Made by a program: the position numbers and the translations under genes. The notes under the pieces are model-generated. The model saw only the letters and a program-made list of their open reading frames with translations. It searched no databases and was not told the origin of the DNA. This document shows, in pieces, positions 36,384 to 48,682 of a DNA stretch of 64,000 bases (position 1 is the stretch's first letter; every line of letters begins with the position of its first letter). The DNA lies in the NCBI GenBank assembly GCA_947247005.1, contig OX365952.1, positions 30,320,222-30,384,221 on the forward strand, given 5' to 3'. Origin of the DNA: Spisula solida (lineage: Eukaryota > Mollusca > Bivalvia > Venerida > Mactridae).

Positions 36384-39300
36384 GTAAGGATCGTAAATTA
36401 ACAATGGTTGGAATTATATCACTTACATAAACCATTTTTTGCTGTAGATTAAGTACACTTCAAAAATTGAGCGCACGTGCGTTTTGTAATTACATTTGAA
36501 AGAAAACGTCAACCTTTAGATATTGATTTGAAAGTCTCGTTATTGTTTCCTAAAACACAGTTTTGTTGTGTTGACAATGCTGATGAAAGCGGTGCTAGAT
36601 TAGTTGAACAGAATACACAATAATTTGAATAAATCGATAATTTGCTACATTTCGCCTGGATTATGTTCATGTGGGGGCTAGTGTTATCTACATGTATAAT
36701 GTATGTATGCACAATACTTTTTTGTAGCTGTCGTCAGGTTGTTCACACTTCACACTTTATTTATTTACACTCAAGTCTTGCTGAGTTCACGGACAGTTCG
36801 AATGGACATTGGGTCAAAAACAACGTTATAAATTACATGTTTTGACACTTAGAAGCTCTATAGACACCCTTTATTTTGTGGAAGAACGCATACGACATAC
36901 TGCGCTTATTTGGAACATGTTTTAGAGTATTTGCGTTGCAGCGAATATTACCGTTTGGCAAAACCAAAATCGTATCATAATTGATCATTTTACGTACAAT
37001 AGTTTAAGTTATCATCTAAGTTTCGTCTCGTAAAGTTCTGGCATGTGAGCATATATGCTGTTTAGTTTGTAAATACATGTATGTAACAATCCTTGCTTTG
37101 TAATGTAAACGCACTTTTCATGCACTGGTTATGGAACTATATATTTGTCTCTGATGTTAATGATATAACATTACTACGTGTATATAATTCAATGCCCTCG
37201 ATGACGTGTACTACACTGTTAATTCTTACTTTGAACCACCTTATAATTTAAGTTCATTTTCGATGTTTTGATCTTAATTGAACCAGACTATATCAAGATC
37301 AACCTTCTGGTCGCCAATGGGCCTCGATCGCCCGAAAACTCATCTCAATTGAGAAATTACTCAAATCAGAGCCTGCGTTTGAGAGACCAATCTGAAGTTG
37401 GAGCTCTTGAAAACTTGGAACATTGTTTCTGTTTTTGATTTTGATCTCGCTCGGCTTGAAACTCTCGTCTCAAATATTGTCATGAGCCTGCATGTTCCAT
37501 GGGAGGTTCTACTCAAAATTGGCATCTCAAATCAGTAATATATTTACACTTAAAATTCAAAAGCTCGAACTTCAGACCGGTCTTAAATCCAGACTCTGAT
37601 TTGAGCAAAATCTCTATTTGAGCTGAGATCAGTAGATATCTGTGCATGAAAGATGTGTGGCAATATTTGTCCCAAGTTCTAGCTTTGATTGAGATGCTTA
37701 GTAAAATCGGGGCCAGTTCTCAATGGTCACTACTTCAAGAGAAGGCAGTCTTTATTTTGTGGTTTTACTGTTGAACAAGGTGTTTCGAACATGTGTGCCC
37801 TATAATATTACTTCTAATAGAGGACCTATTAAAATACGATGACTGTGTGGTAGTCACTAAATGTGTTTTATCAATAGTTTCAATCTGTATTACGGTGTCA
37901 TGTTCTATGTATACATGTGACAAACACAGATATATTGACACCGAGGGTGATATAGTTACGTTTCTATGTTTGTGAATATCTATATCTTGTTTGTGGGGAT
38001 GGGGCACGAACGCACCGTGGTGCTCAGCTGTATAATGGCCATGTTTAATTCTGGTACCACAATACAAAGGCAGTATATTTGTAGGTTGCAACCACACCAT
38101 TACGTCATTATAGTGGCATTTATGTAAGAGAGAACAATTTATTCATTTACATTGTATATTGAATTAATTATATGGGTTTGCCATTTACCGGTACATGTAT
38201 AAGAATATGTACGTATAATACTTATGTACGTTTGAGTTTTCTCAGAGAATAATGTCCGCTATATTTGCTCAAGCGATTCAAAAGAATAAACCATGAATAC
38301 AATGTACTGCTAAATCGTGCAACACACAGGCTGCCATTCATTTCAAATATTCATAATGTTCAAATGTAACGCTCGAAGCCACATACCCCGTTATATTTAT
38401 TACAATAAACAACAATGAACATGTATACAGTATTAGAACTTCCATGCCTCCGACTGCCTCGGGCCGGGAAAGGAACATTTTATAGTATAAGAAGGATACA
38501 ACAGAACTTTGATGCCACGAAGTGCCTCCGGGTCAGGAAATAGTTTGAGCCATCTACCTGTTTGAATCATCTACCAGTTTGAGCCATCTACCCGTTTGAA
38601 TCATCTGCTGCATACTACTACATCATTTTGCCGGAACCAAATAACTTGTTCAATGTTTGTAGTATAGTTAGACTTGACTGTTCGAGGCATCACAATTTTA
38701 GTATAATTTGTGCATTATTTGGTACATGTTTAATGTAGGTAAGAACACTATACAACATGTATGTTAAGGACCTTTCATGGTGTTTCATTAGTAAAGTGGT
38801 GCGGGCCACCGGCATGAGCCGCATGACGACCTCACCATTTTACCCGGTAGCGTCATGTTTTTCTGTAATATTGTCAGTGACTTATGTAAGAGCAAGTATG
38901 TGCCCTGGACACTCCGTTGGTGTTACCGGAAGCTGCTATGTGATTAACGCACAATCCTGTCCAGCTATGAAATATAGGACATAAACTCACACGAGGCATG
39001 AAACACCACATCCTTTGTTACTGTAGTATTGTCTTTTGTCTTCAGAGTAGCAAATAAAATCGTGGCACCGAAGGATGTGGTAATACTATATCAAGTAGGG
39101 AGAGGCCCTCGGGCGCCTAGTTTTTCTCCGTTCCCGATGAAATTGGAAACATTTCTGCGTATGGCACAAATCCCGTATATTGTAAGTATGGTCCTATTAT
39201 ATTGGCCTTTGTTAAAGCTTGCGACGTATATTTTTATTGTACTTATATCATGTGCGCATTTCCATTGATAAGTGTGTTTTATTACTGTTACGTTTAAAGG

Positions 39301-42300
39301 GTTTTATTTGTTTTGTGTAACATCATTGGTTCTACCGCCCTAATGTATTTAACCTTTTACGCGCGTCTTTATTTATTATTTACCACCACTGACGAAACCA
39401 CGTGACCAAAAGCTGAGGCTTATTTGTCAACAAGGGCAATCGGACACTGTAACATAAAACTAAATAGATTCTAGTTCGCCTTTTTGCTAGCAAGTCACAT
39501 TTTCCTGACACTTGGCGAGCCAGCAGTTACTTGTTCTGTTTTAAGCATCAAGCAAGGGAGTTATACCATTTTTAACGACTTGGTATGCCGTAGCCTGGGA
39601 TCGTACCCGGGACCGGTTCCACTACAACACTTAACACATATTGTAGGTATGCACGTGTTTTTACCGTATATAACTTTCATTTATGAATATTTCAGCATGA
39701 ACATTTGTGTATATTTTTTTCCAAATTAAATACTGCGAACCTTAAAATATCAAAACACGTAAAATACAAGGCGCAATTTATTTTTTATAAATGGTCAATT
39801 GGAATTTTAGATATATCGTCAGATTAAAGAAATCACACAAAAATGCGATCTTTAACTTTTAAGAATACATTTTGAATTTTATGGTCAAGGGGAAGTTACC
39901 GGTCAGAAATGGGATTAACTCTTATCATTGTTTTCTTTATTTCTGTCTATACACTTGAACACGAACTGGATCAGCACATAGGGCATATGCCTGCATTAAC
40001 AATCTGACAAACACCCGGTGAACACACAACAAACTGTGTGACATTAGCTTTTGCTGATGTCATAATTTCTTTTTCTGTTTGTGACAATTGTTATTAGATA
40101 GTAATAAAATCAATTGAATTGTAATTCCACATATCAAAGCAACATATGTTGAAAACTTCAGCAAGATTAACACGTATTGACCGAGCTATGGGTAAATATA
40201 TACTTTTATAAGATTTGATACATATAGATTACCGAGGCTGTTTGCTTTTCTTACATCTAGACGCACATGGTAATTAACGTATAATGTACTATCCTAAAAG
40301 GTACGAATCCAAACACTTTGAACAAATGAGAAAACTATTTTCGAATCTACATGTATGTAAGACGTCGATAGTTTGTCGTTGTTAGATGAAAAGCACCCAA
40401 TATATAATGCAATTATTGAAACAGTTACAAGCAAACGTGGTACTCAAGTCGAGATCTTGTCGTTTCCTAGCCTTAGCTTTTTTACGTGGGTTGACCACAA
40501 TGTGTTTTGTGTGTCAGCACTGTTATACAACAGTAATCCTGTAACATGTGTACTTGTTTACTTTTTGTTACGTAAGTCAATTTGACACGATTTTCCACAT
40601 TGACATTTAACTTGAAAATGGTGCACTTGCCCTGATTTCAGATTCAGATTTACGTAAGTATTCAAGAAGGCGTGTCTGCTTGCAGTGAAATCAATAGTCA
40701 TACAAAGCAGTGTTGAATATGTGTTACTAAACCACTCTATATCACAATATTCCTCCCTGTTTGGTCTTTTTTAAGTGATGAAACTATGTTAAGAAATTTA
40801 GTATTTTAGCTCTTGATCAAGACCAAATAGTGTCGAGTGGTATAGTAAGGATTACAAAGGTCTTGTAAACACGACTCTGACTGTTGCAGTTTTGTTATTA
40901 TATTTTCGTTTTGAAATCTTGACCACGAAATGACATAACACACGATCTATATACACGTATATACGAGGTAAACCGACTAATTGTTATACATTAAATAATG
41001 AAATGATAATAAATACATATTCGCTCTAAAGGCGATGTAACGCAACATCTATAAAATTTAGTACCTACAGTTTTTATAGCAGATACAAACAATATAAGTG
41101 ATGCCTTTAGATGTTATGAGCGTATTGGTTACTTTTGTTTCAGTAAGACAAATGCTGTAAGTCAAAGTTTCAAAGTCAATTAAATGCTGTAGATCGCTGG
41201 CAGGTATAATACACAGTGGCCAATCAACATACTTCGCAAATCATTTTAAAATATACATGTACATAGGATAAATTACGGAATGCAAAACAGAGAATTCATG
41301 GTCGTTTACCGTAGGACATTTAACAGCTAAAACTAGATAGTTCAGCCTTTTTACAGCTGAAGATATAGATCTTTTTGACAGCTGGGACTTGGACATTCAG
41401 CGGTTAACTTCATTTTCTCGTTCAACTGTGTGTTGGGCATTGTGTAGTGGTCTGTATTTTTATGTTTTCCTTGCTCGACTGTTTAAGTTAAGTGCTTGCC
41501 TTCCCTGTCAGATTTTTTAGTATTATCCTTTTGCATAAAACATTACACCACCGTCTTGTAATGGGCACTGTAGGATATCAACTTCCAACTGAAGAGATGG
41601 AAAACTCCGCATGCACACCTATATTATCAGTGAAAACAAATACAATTAAAATGTTTAAATGAATACTAGTACTATTTGACAGGGACTGTCTGCATCCCGA
41701 ATCTCTGTAACTGATAACACTGTTATGCATTTTTCCGATAGCACAAGCGGGTTTTTTAACACGAAGACTCACATCAGTATTGTAATACATGTATAAATTA
41801 TATGTGAAAAAACGTCAATGAAATCTTCTAAATGAACAAGAAATATCACTGATTGATATGAATACCCACAGCAACTGCTTGACACAGTCAGATATGCACA
41901 ACTAGACTTGGTACTAGTCATTCAAGTTTCGTTGAAATCTGACCATTGGTGACAGAGAAATAGCACGGAAAAAATTTAAATGTGTAAAAAAACGAAGGGC
42001 CATAACTACCTTGAAATTAATCCGACAAACGTGTGCCGAAAATATGCACAACTAGACTTGGTACTGATAATTCATACAAAGTTCTATGGTTACAGAGAAA
42101 TAGCGCGGACAAATTTTGCACGGACCAACCGACAGACCAACCAACCTCAAGCATGACTCCAATATAGCCCCCATATACTATGTATCTGGGTGTATAATGA
42201 TAAGCTAAATCTCATTTTCTGTAAATAAACTTTTTATTGTGAGGCGTTCAGCATGGTAATGCTCTTGAAACAGACGGATGACTAAAAAAGAAAAATATGT

Positions 42301-45300
42301 TTCTATGAAATATTCTTGAACTGATCCAGATAACGGATATTTGGACGTACTCTGTTGACTATTCCCTGTATTGGCGCAACAATAACTTCCCATACAAATT
42401 AACTATGACTGCATAAAGGGTACGTAGGGGATACCGGGGCTAGTTCGGCCCTTTTTGTAGAAAAATCACATTTGACGAACCGTTTATCTAGTTTGGTCAC
42501 TGAAAAATTATATTTAGCCTACGGTAAGGCATAATGAGGCGGAACTAGCTCCATTCCTTCCTACAGTGTGTCTTTGGCAATGTTTCTCAATGGGGGGGGG
42601 GGGGGTTATATAAGGGAATTAGGCATTTTTGGAAATTGGTTGTCAAATCTCCCTCCCATGTGCAGATAGTCCTGTCTAAATCCTTGGAGGTCAACGGGCC
42701 AAGTCTAATTCCCGCTACATGTGACGACAGGGTTTATCAAAAGTTCCCGGACATCGGGGAAGTCTTTATGTTTAATTCCCCGTGCACCAAAGCCCCCTCC
42801 ACTCTGGGGGAAACATTGATAAGTGCATATTTATGGAAGTAATCTTTGCTCAAAGTGATCAAGTCAAGGTGGCTGAACTGGCCCCGAAATGGGTCAAGTC
42901 CAGCCAACCCCCGGGGCAAGTTCGGCTCACAGAGACTTTATGGTATATTATTTGTATGTCATGGAACTAATTCAAATATTGAACATGAAAGTCACGTCTT
43001 GAAATCCTCATGGTCCTTAGATTATGTCCCCTAGACATTATTGATTTGCAGTACTGAAATTTACTGGATACATCCGGACAAATAACACAATAACTAAATG
43101 AATATAGACGAGACAATATGGTGTTTTTGAAAGAAAGTGCATTTACCCCGACCTCTGTGTCTAGCGTTATGATCCTTCTTTTGGCAAATTAAAAGCATTT
43201 TGGTTCCAAATTTAAACGCTTTAGGCGATACATGTAGGACCGGACGTTCCTTTCCCTTCTTAAAGGACCAAACCAGCCCCGAGTAGTAGACACAAACACG
43301 TCACGTGGCACCTCCTTGCATGGCGCAGAATATGATATTTATATGGTACTATATTGGAATCTTAAGGGATCTCAAGAAAAACAAAAAACTGAAATAGATG
43401 TAAATTTTTTACTCAACAGTCTAAAAACTGATGTTTCGGATCCACACACTATTGCAAGGCTGTAATTTTTGTACTTGTCGGGAATAAGTCCTAGAACTTG
43501 ACCATCGTTGTTCAGGTAGCGCATTTAGCGATTTACAAACTTGCTAGATTTCACCCACGTAAAACGCCACCTTTGAGTATGCTCTTGCCACCTTGATCTA
43601 TGCCAGTATCGGATGTATATGTGACGGTGCGAAAACGTAAAATAATTATACACTTGTAACTATGAATTTATAAATTTATGAATTTAGAATGACCACGCTG
43701 CCCGGTTCTCAACCAAAGGCAAAACACCATGGATCGAGTTAAATGGGAAGGTGATTCCAGACTCCCAGATCGCTATTGAATTCCTAAAAAAGAAGTTTGG
43801 ACTGGATGTTAATCTTCATTTGACAGAGGAAGAAAAGTCCATCGGCAGAGCTTTCCTGAAACTGACAGAAGAGAACTTGTACTGGTAATAGGAGTGTATG
43901 ACATCATAACATTATTTAAGTCGCTAAATTAGAAAATGAAATTAAATTTGTGAATTTTCTGATCACTCGTAAATCGTCCTTTTATATTTTCGAAATCTGA
44001 CAGAAGTCTGACTCTTTGGAAAGTGGACAGTTAAAACGGTAGGCCAATGCGTATCTTGATGCCAAGATTCATAGCCTTTTAATATCGCATTCATGACTGC
44101 TTTAACATATAGCCAGAATAACAGAAGTTTAGGCATAATTTCTTGTTCATACGCCATTACGAAATCACATCTAGGACAGTGTCCATTTAGTGGAGCACTT
44201 GCCTTCACCAGACATACCTGGCTTTGATTCCCAAGATTGATATGGACATGCACTTCTGTGAAAATATCTGCGGTCATGTCCTTCATATGTAAAAGTCATG
44301 ATTATTTATAGCGATATCATATAGTACGATAGTAACTTGGCAATTCATTCCGGAGAAACTGGTTGGGATAATTGTCACGACGGCTTAACTTCATAAACAT
44401 GGCATAAAACTATCGATGGAAAAACTGTTTTGCAGGACTATGTGTATTGAAATGTTTGGTGAGAATTTGGAACCGGTGAAAAGTGTAATACCGTACAGGG
44501 GGTTTAAACTTTGGACTACAGTGAAGTTATTACGGTGGGCAATCGGTAGACAGACATGGGGACATGGAATTGGTCGTCACACTAATGAGGAGGTATGGGA
44601 GATTGCCGTGAAAGATATGGATGCTTTATCGACGTATCTAGGTATGTAACACTCCCACTGATACGTGTGCCTCCATAGCTCAATGGTAAGCGCGCTAGCC
44701 CTCTAATCTGGCGACCCGGGTTTAAATACGGGTGGAGGCACTTATATGCCTGTCATATTTCAGGAGAAAGCTGACTGGCAAATTAAGGTTATGCTCGGCA
44801 TGATAGATCAATAGCCACAAAATGTTGTTGAAGTTGTCTCACTTTGTATACAATGTTCAACAGAGATCATGGTATTAACACTCAAATTATAATATATACT
44901 AGTATATACATGTATAAATTGAACGAGCCTAGCTGCTGTTAGTCGACACGCAGATCCAATTGCAAGTACGTCAGATAATGTGGATGCTGAAAGACAATGA
45001 ATACAAACGTGTTCCCAATACCCATCGTTTAGCTTCACTATTAGAAGAATGAGCTATTGTAGTCACCGAGCATCGGCGTATTGCTAATGTTAAGTTTAGG
45101 TACAACCCCAAATAGTTTTAAAGCTCATTACTATGATTGTTTAGGTACTGTACACTTGTTTACCATCATGGTCCCAACACCTACACAGGAGTAGGTAACT
45201 TACTATATCAATCATTTTCTCAAACTCATATGCCCGATCGACTTAGAAATTCATGCTAAAGCTTAGGTACCACCTCAAATATTTTCAAAGTCCATTGACA

Positions 45301-46761
45301 TTTAGCTTTGATACTTTGCACACTTGTTCAAGATCACAACCCAACCTTTACACATGTAGTAGGTAAGTGTTTCTGTCCAAATTATCTGCACTTTTCTACT
45401 AACAAATCCATGCTAAAGTCCATTGATATATTGTTGGGATACTTTGCACACTTGTTGTCCAAATTATCTGCACTTTTCGACTTCGATATTCCCACTCTGT
45501 ACATGGAAGAAGGTAATGCTACAAGTTTCGAGCTTTTTGTTTTAAGTGAAGATACATTGCCTTGATTGTACTATCCACAACATGGCACTGAGAATAGTGG
45601 AGCACAGAAAGCTCTTTTTAGGGTATTTCTTTTTATAAACTTAACCACAACAGTTCCTGTATCCACTTCACTAGTCCTTGTGTAAAACATTGTATGTTCA
45701 TAGGTTAATACATGTAATTTAAAAATTGTCATGTTTGACCTGACGATTTGTTGTTTATCTTTCGCCTTCTCTGACTTGTATAATACACGCACACGTTTTG
45801 TTGGTAGGTTCTAAGAAGTTTATGTTTGGAGATAAACCATCTGAGGTGGACTGTGCTATATTTGGTATGATTGCTCAAATATTCTGGCATATGCCCGGAT
45901 CTAAACACCAGCTTTATATAAAAGGTAAGCGGTGTTCTTCTACTTCATTACTGCAGATCCATCTAGTTTGTGTTTAAAATAATCAATGACTAGTTTTTGT
46001 ATTGATTCCAATGGTCCAATCTCTACCGCATGAGAATCCGTCCAATCTTTACGGGAGTCACACGAGAATCAGAAGCATGTTGAGTTAAACGATTGACTAG
46101 TCATGCATCCAATTCTTCGTGTGTCTACCATAAGGACTAGACAGGTGTGTGATTGGTCCTCACATACATATGCACTGGTGTTAAATTATGGGAGTAAATC
46201 TCACATACATGTGCACTGGTGCACTGACATATATCTCTCTATTTCCTTGTGTACTTAAATGTCGCTAAAGATGTAGCTTACTGTGGATTCTATGATAAAC
46301 ATACGACTGTATCGTTAAGTTCTGTATAAACTCAATGGTTCAGTATTAATAATACAATGTACAGTTAGGATATTGTGAAAGTGACGTTGTCGTTTATGTA
46401 TACAGGTAGAGCGGATGTATAGTTTGTTAGTTCAGCATAGAAATTATAGCTGGTATAAGCCTTTATAATTGGTTTAACACCGTAATGTTGAACTGACTCG
46501 ACCGCTGGGTCACTTTATTCTTACCCTTGTGTTAACTTTACCATGGTTGTGTCACATGATTGTACATAACGTCTCATTGGTGTATTCTATCATATATTTT
46601 CAGACAACTTGACTAATTTAGTAGATTATCTTCACCGTATGAAAGCTGAGTTTTGGCCGGACTGGGACAGCGTCACACTTGAAGGGTCATCTTACAAACC
46701 AGACCATGGTCACTTGTATTTTCCAGACAAAGTTAACTCACAGACCAATAATGATATATAA
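36307..46761 (+). CDS. fax: Failed axon connections (FAX/FAXC) homolog, six exons, complete
   Basis: Seen: six exons join at 36307-36383, 39046-39181, 43688-43884, 44436-44641, 45808-45924 and 46604-46761. Total coding length is 891 nt (296 residues plus TAA). All introns are GT..AG and every phase matches. The start is the first of two ATGs, with an in-frame TGA directly before it. Residues 2-23 form one hydrophobic segment, probably an N-terminal membrane anchor. Next comes a thioredoxin/GST-N-like region with SPFPMKLETFLRMAQIPYI (about 53-71) and GKTPWIELNG, then an all-alpha GST-C/metaxin-like half with GHGIGRH (179-185) and a GDKPSEVDCAIFG segment. Known: order and motifs match FAX/FAXC (Drosophila fax is linked genetically to axon development); length is a little short of FAXC because the acidic C-terminal tail is reduced. 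Inferred: membrane-tethered GST-fold protein; catalytic activity is not established. No neighbouring gene is resolved; introns are full of repeats. Confidence 0.93.
37312..37720. mobile_element. Foldback-type MITE in fax intron 1
   Basis: Long imperfect inverted arms. The left reads GGCCTCGATCGCCCGAAAAC, then CATCTCAATT, CTCAAATCAGAGCCTG and CTGAAGTTGGAGCTC. The right, reversed, reads TGGCCCCGATTTT, CATCTCAAT, CTCAAATCAGAGTCTG and CTGAAGTTCGAGCTT. The word order is kept on both arms. No coding frame; borders are approximate. Confidence 0.6.
38543..38612. repeat. 17-bp tandem repeat in fax intron 1
   Basis: GTTTGAGCCATCTACCT and GTTTGAATCATCTACCA alternate, about four units. Confidence 0.75.
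39046..39181 (+). CDS. fax: fax exon 2 (GST N-terminal-like)
   Basis: The acceptor follows a good pyrimidine run (gtcttttgtcttcag) and the donor is gtaagtatgg. One base plus 45 codons. The peptide includes APKDVVILYQVGRG and LETFLRMAQIPYI, the start of the thioredoxin-like fold in FAX proteins, where the family has a 'KD-ILHQF...SPFCLK-ETYLRM' pattern. Confidence 0.92.
39555..39617 (-). repeat. Reverse-oriented SINE fragment (fax intron 2)
   Basis: 'AACGACTTGGTATGCCGTAG' followed by 'CCTGGGATCGTACCCGGGAC' parallels 16801-16841, including the inverted B-box. Probably the same SINE family. Confidence 0.4.
41890..42195. mobile_element. Dispersed repeat in fax intron 2
   Basis: ATGCACAACTAGACTTGGTA occurs twice (about 41894 and 42045). 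Further words are TGGTGACAGAGAAATAGC, GAAGGGCCATAACTACCTTG and CCAACCGACAGACCAACC. It ends with a short hairpin-like CCCCCATATAC..GGGTGTATA. Non-coding dispersed-repeat style. Confidence 0.45.
42420..43300. other. Less AT-rich block in fax intron 2
   Basis: A 14-G run near 42592 and repeated GGGCTAGTTCGGCCC / GAACTAGCTCC / CAAGTTCGGCTC words. Several short overlapping frames, none recognisable. Possibly part of an unrecognised repeat. Confidence 0.25.
43688..43884 (+). CDS. fax: fax exon 3 (rest of GST-N, start of GST-C)
   Basis: The acceptor is ttatgaatttag|AAT and the donor TACTG|gtaata. The exon is 65 codons plus two bases in phase 0 and contains KGKTPWIELNG, PDSQIAIEFL and a TEENLYW end, matching the FAXC core in which 'KMPWIEYN' and 'EEHFYW' occupy the same places. 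The split W codon (TG|G) joins exon 4 exactly. Confidence 0.92.
44436..44641 (+). CDS. fax: fax exon 4 (GST-C, GHGIGRH motif)
   Basis: The acceptor is ctgttttgcag and the donor ctag|gtatgt. The first base completes W137, 68 codons follow, then one base. Contains LLRWAIGRQTWGHGIGRH and an AVKDMDALSTYL helix. The 'GHGIGRFSEEE' segment of vertebrate FAXC is the clearest family marker and is present here as GHGIGRHTNEE. Confidence 0.93.
44667..44741 (+). repeat. tRNA-like sequence / SINE head in fax intron 4
   Basis: GTGCCTCC and GGAGGCAC form a perfect acceptor-like stem. TAGCTCAATGGTAAGCG fits an A-box and D-arm, and CTAGCCCTCTAATCTGG gives an anticodon arm in which TCT (Arg) sits at the anticodon position. 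The T-arm (CCCGGGTTTAAATACGGGT) is irregular, so a working tRNA is doubtful and a SINE head is more likely. Confidence 0.45.
45085..45500. repeat. Diverged ~160-bp repeat units in fax intron 4
   Basis: TAAGTTTAGGTACAACCCCA (45093), TAAAGCTTAGGTACCACCTC (about 45257) and TAAAGTCCATTGATATATTG (about 45413) begin similar units sharing 'ACTTTGCACACTTGTT' and 'AAATTATCTGCACTTTT'. Non-coding. Confidence 0.5.
45808..45924 (+). CDS. fax: fax exon 5
   Basis: The acceptor is ttgttggtag and the donor aaag|gtaagc. Two bases, 38 codons and one base. The peptide GSKKFMFGDKPSEVDCAIFG followed by AQIFWHMPG matches the FAXC 'LGDKKYIMG...DATVFGHLAQ' region. Phases fit exons 4 and 6. Confidence 0.92.
46604..46761 (+). 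CDS. fax: fax exon 6 (C-terminus and stop)
   Basis: The acceptor is catatattttcag. Two bases, 51 codons and TAA. DYLHRMKAEFWPDWDS corresponds to the 'YCERIRRKFWPEW' helix that ends the family core; after it only about 33 residues remain, shorter than the acidic vertebrate tail. No AATAAA lies close after the stop; candidates at about 48977 and 49533 are distant. Confidence 0.9.
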
Positions 46762-47229
46762 CCGCTCACAGTAAATGACTATATAGCAAAGTCTTAACGA
46801 AGTGGTTCCGTGTAGCAAACTTCATCGAAACTCTTATGAAAATCTCATATTTTATTATATTGAGACCCGCCATGTGGGCCAGAATACCGTTATTTTATTC
46901 TCATAATTCTGTTCTTGTCCAATCGTTTATTGTTGAGGATCTTATAGAAGATTGGCAAAAGTATCTGGTCAAAAAAGTTTCCTGGAAATATCAAATGTTA
47001 GTTCGAAAGGCCCCCGTCACACTAGATGTTCACCACGGGGATTTGGATAGCCGAGGTGGTGTCACCAAGTTACTAAAATGAGAAAGTGGGTCTACGGTTT
47101 ATCTTTACCCCTTAATTGATAGCGTACGTGTCCAAGACGTCCTAATATAGTTGAACGTAGTACGACCCATGTATTCTAAGACCTAGATTCGACAGGGACA
47201 TGGATCGATGACCTCCATGTACCTGGGTA

Positions 47230-47447
47230 CTGTTTTATCACAGCATTTACGGAAATCATAAAGTTACGCACATATTGAAATTCTTTATTTCTCTAGAACA
47301 AATACACGCTAGGTACATACGTGGTTTGAAGGAATTCATTATTAATATTACTGATTCCTTTCCCAAAATTTGCAACTGCCAATGAATTATGCAGGATTTA
47401 AATTTGAGCGTAAGTTTAAGATTTCCGTACGTGCCTTGATAAAACAG
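47230..47447. mobile_element. CTGTTTTATCA inverted-repeat MITE, copy B
   Basis: Ends CTGTTTTATCACAGC and GCCTTGATAAAACAG, each next to a TA (47228-47229 and 47448-47449). The inverted similarity extends outward through GGTAC/GTACC and inward through CATTTACGGAAATC / AAGATTTCCGTACG. Same family as 20396-20629; it lies just downstream of the fax stop codon. Confidence 0.65.
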
Positions 47448-48379
47448 TACCATGGAGGATACGTCAGACTATGGACATGGTAAAACATAGCAATGACATG
47501 ACCGAGTTCGAACTTAGTAAAATGGAACGTAGTTAGAAGTTATGGTTGGTTTAACATAGTGATGTGTTTAAAACCTACTACAACTGCTATGCACTCGTGA
47601 TTTAATTAATACGCGTTCGACCTCGTGGCCATACTTTATTCTACGATAAAACACGGGTACATTTTATTATTTCTTAATTCATCTATACAATGTATTATTA
47701 TTTCTTTATAAAAGAAGTAAAATACAAATATAATACTGTAAAGCACAGACAACTCAAAAGTCATATAGACGTGACAGTAGCGCGTGGCCATCTACGAACG
47801 CGTGGCCATCTACAGAACGCGTAACACCCGTATCACCAGAGAAAGAATACCCCAAACAAACATTAGTGCTTGACAATATTTCTGCTGTCTTTAAAAATAA
47901 GGGAAATATTATCTGAAGTTGAATCTCTCATGTTGTTGCATGATAAGCTTTGAATCTCTCTCATAAGCATATAAATTAAACATCCGTTAGGATGACATAA
48001 TGTTTAATTTTCAAACGAATCTCAATACAACTACATTTGTATATTTATTCAAATACTTGCTATTGTCGGTTTAAAAAGTTAGTTTATGTTGCAAACAAAT
48101 GGATTATTTTTGTACTTTTATGAATATGTTTTTGTATTTTATAGATCATCTGTGTTGACGTAGTGTTATGATAATCAGGTGACGGATTTTGGACCATCTG
48201 GGCACTCTTATATTGTAGCATACCATTCTCTTGTAATATCACAAGTAGTGTACATTTGATCTTTCTTTCAATCTATTATTTCGACAATCACATTCTTTCA
48301 GCCAACAGCATTATTTTAAAAAAAATTCGAAGCATATTTTTATATTATATTATATTATGAGATTATATAACAGTTTATT

Positions 48380-48682
48380 ATGTATTTTATCATATACATG
48401 TATTCAATATATATGTACCCTTATACGGGATGTTTTCATGTTGATTTGCACTCAGGGTTTACCTTGTGGAAACACATTTGTTCTGCACTTTGGCGTCAAG
48501 CGATGCTAAACCCGCTGGACCCAGTCGACAGATCAGGGGAGACTATTAGAAAAATACAACTCAAACTTTCTGCAGCAGTCACTTCCCTTTATATGATATT
48601 TACGAGTATATTTGATACTGCAGGCGGGCCTCGGAACATTTTCACTTTGAAGCCACTGCGTCTTGACCAGTCAGTAAATTAA
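48380..48682 (+). CDS. Hypothetical ORF, 100 codons, downstream of fax
   Basis: The frame becomes protein-like in its second half (LDPVDRSGETIRKIQLKLSA, TAGGPRNIF) and ends with TAA. The first third is AT-rich Tyr/Ile sequence unlikely to be coding. It lies 1.6 kb beyond the fax stop and could equally be untranslated or intergenic sequence. Confidence 0.12.
   Translation: MYFIIYMYSIYMYPYTGCFHVDLHSGFTLWKHICSALWRQAMLNPLDPVDRSGETIRKIQLKLSAAVTSLYMIFTSIFDTAGGPRNIFTLKPLRLDQSVN

Noticed and set aside
38757..39020. Short inverted GGTGTTTCAT words and a 75-codon frame
   Set aside because: Only about 11 bp of inverted match; too weak to call an element, and the frame has no family signal.
40373..40585. 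Frame starting SLLDEKHPIYNAIIETVT
   Set aside because: Protein-like at first but degrades quickly; no splice partner, and it lies in a fax intron with no matching FAX exon.
43963..44286. 107-codon minus-strand frame in fax intron 3
   Set aside because: No recognisable family, no splice sites or promoter; it lies wholly within an intron on the opposite strand.
44667..44741. Functional tRNA-Arg(TCT)
   Set aside because: The T-stem and loop do not fold canonically; kept only as a tRNA-like or SINE head.
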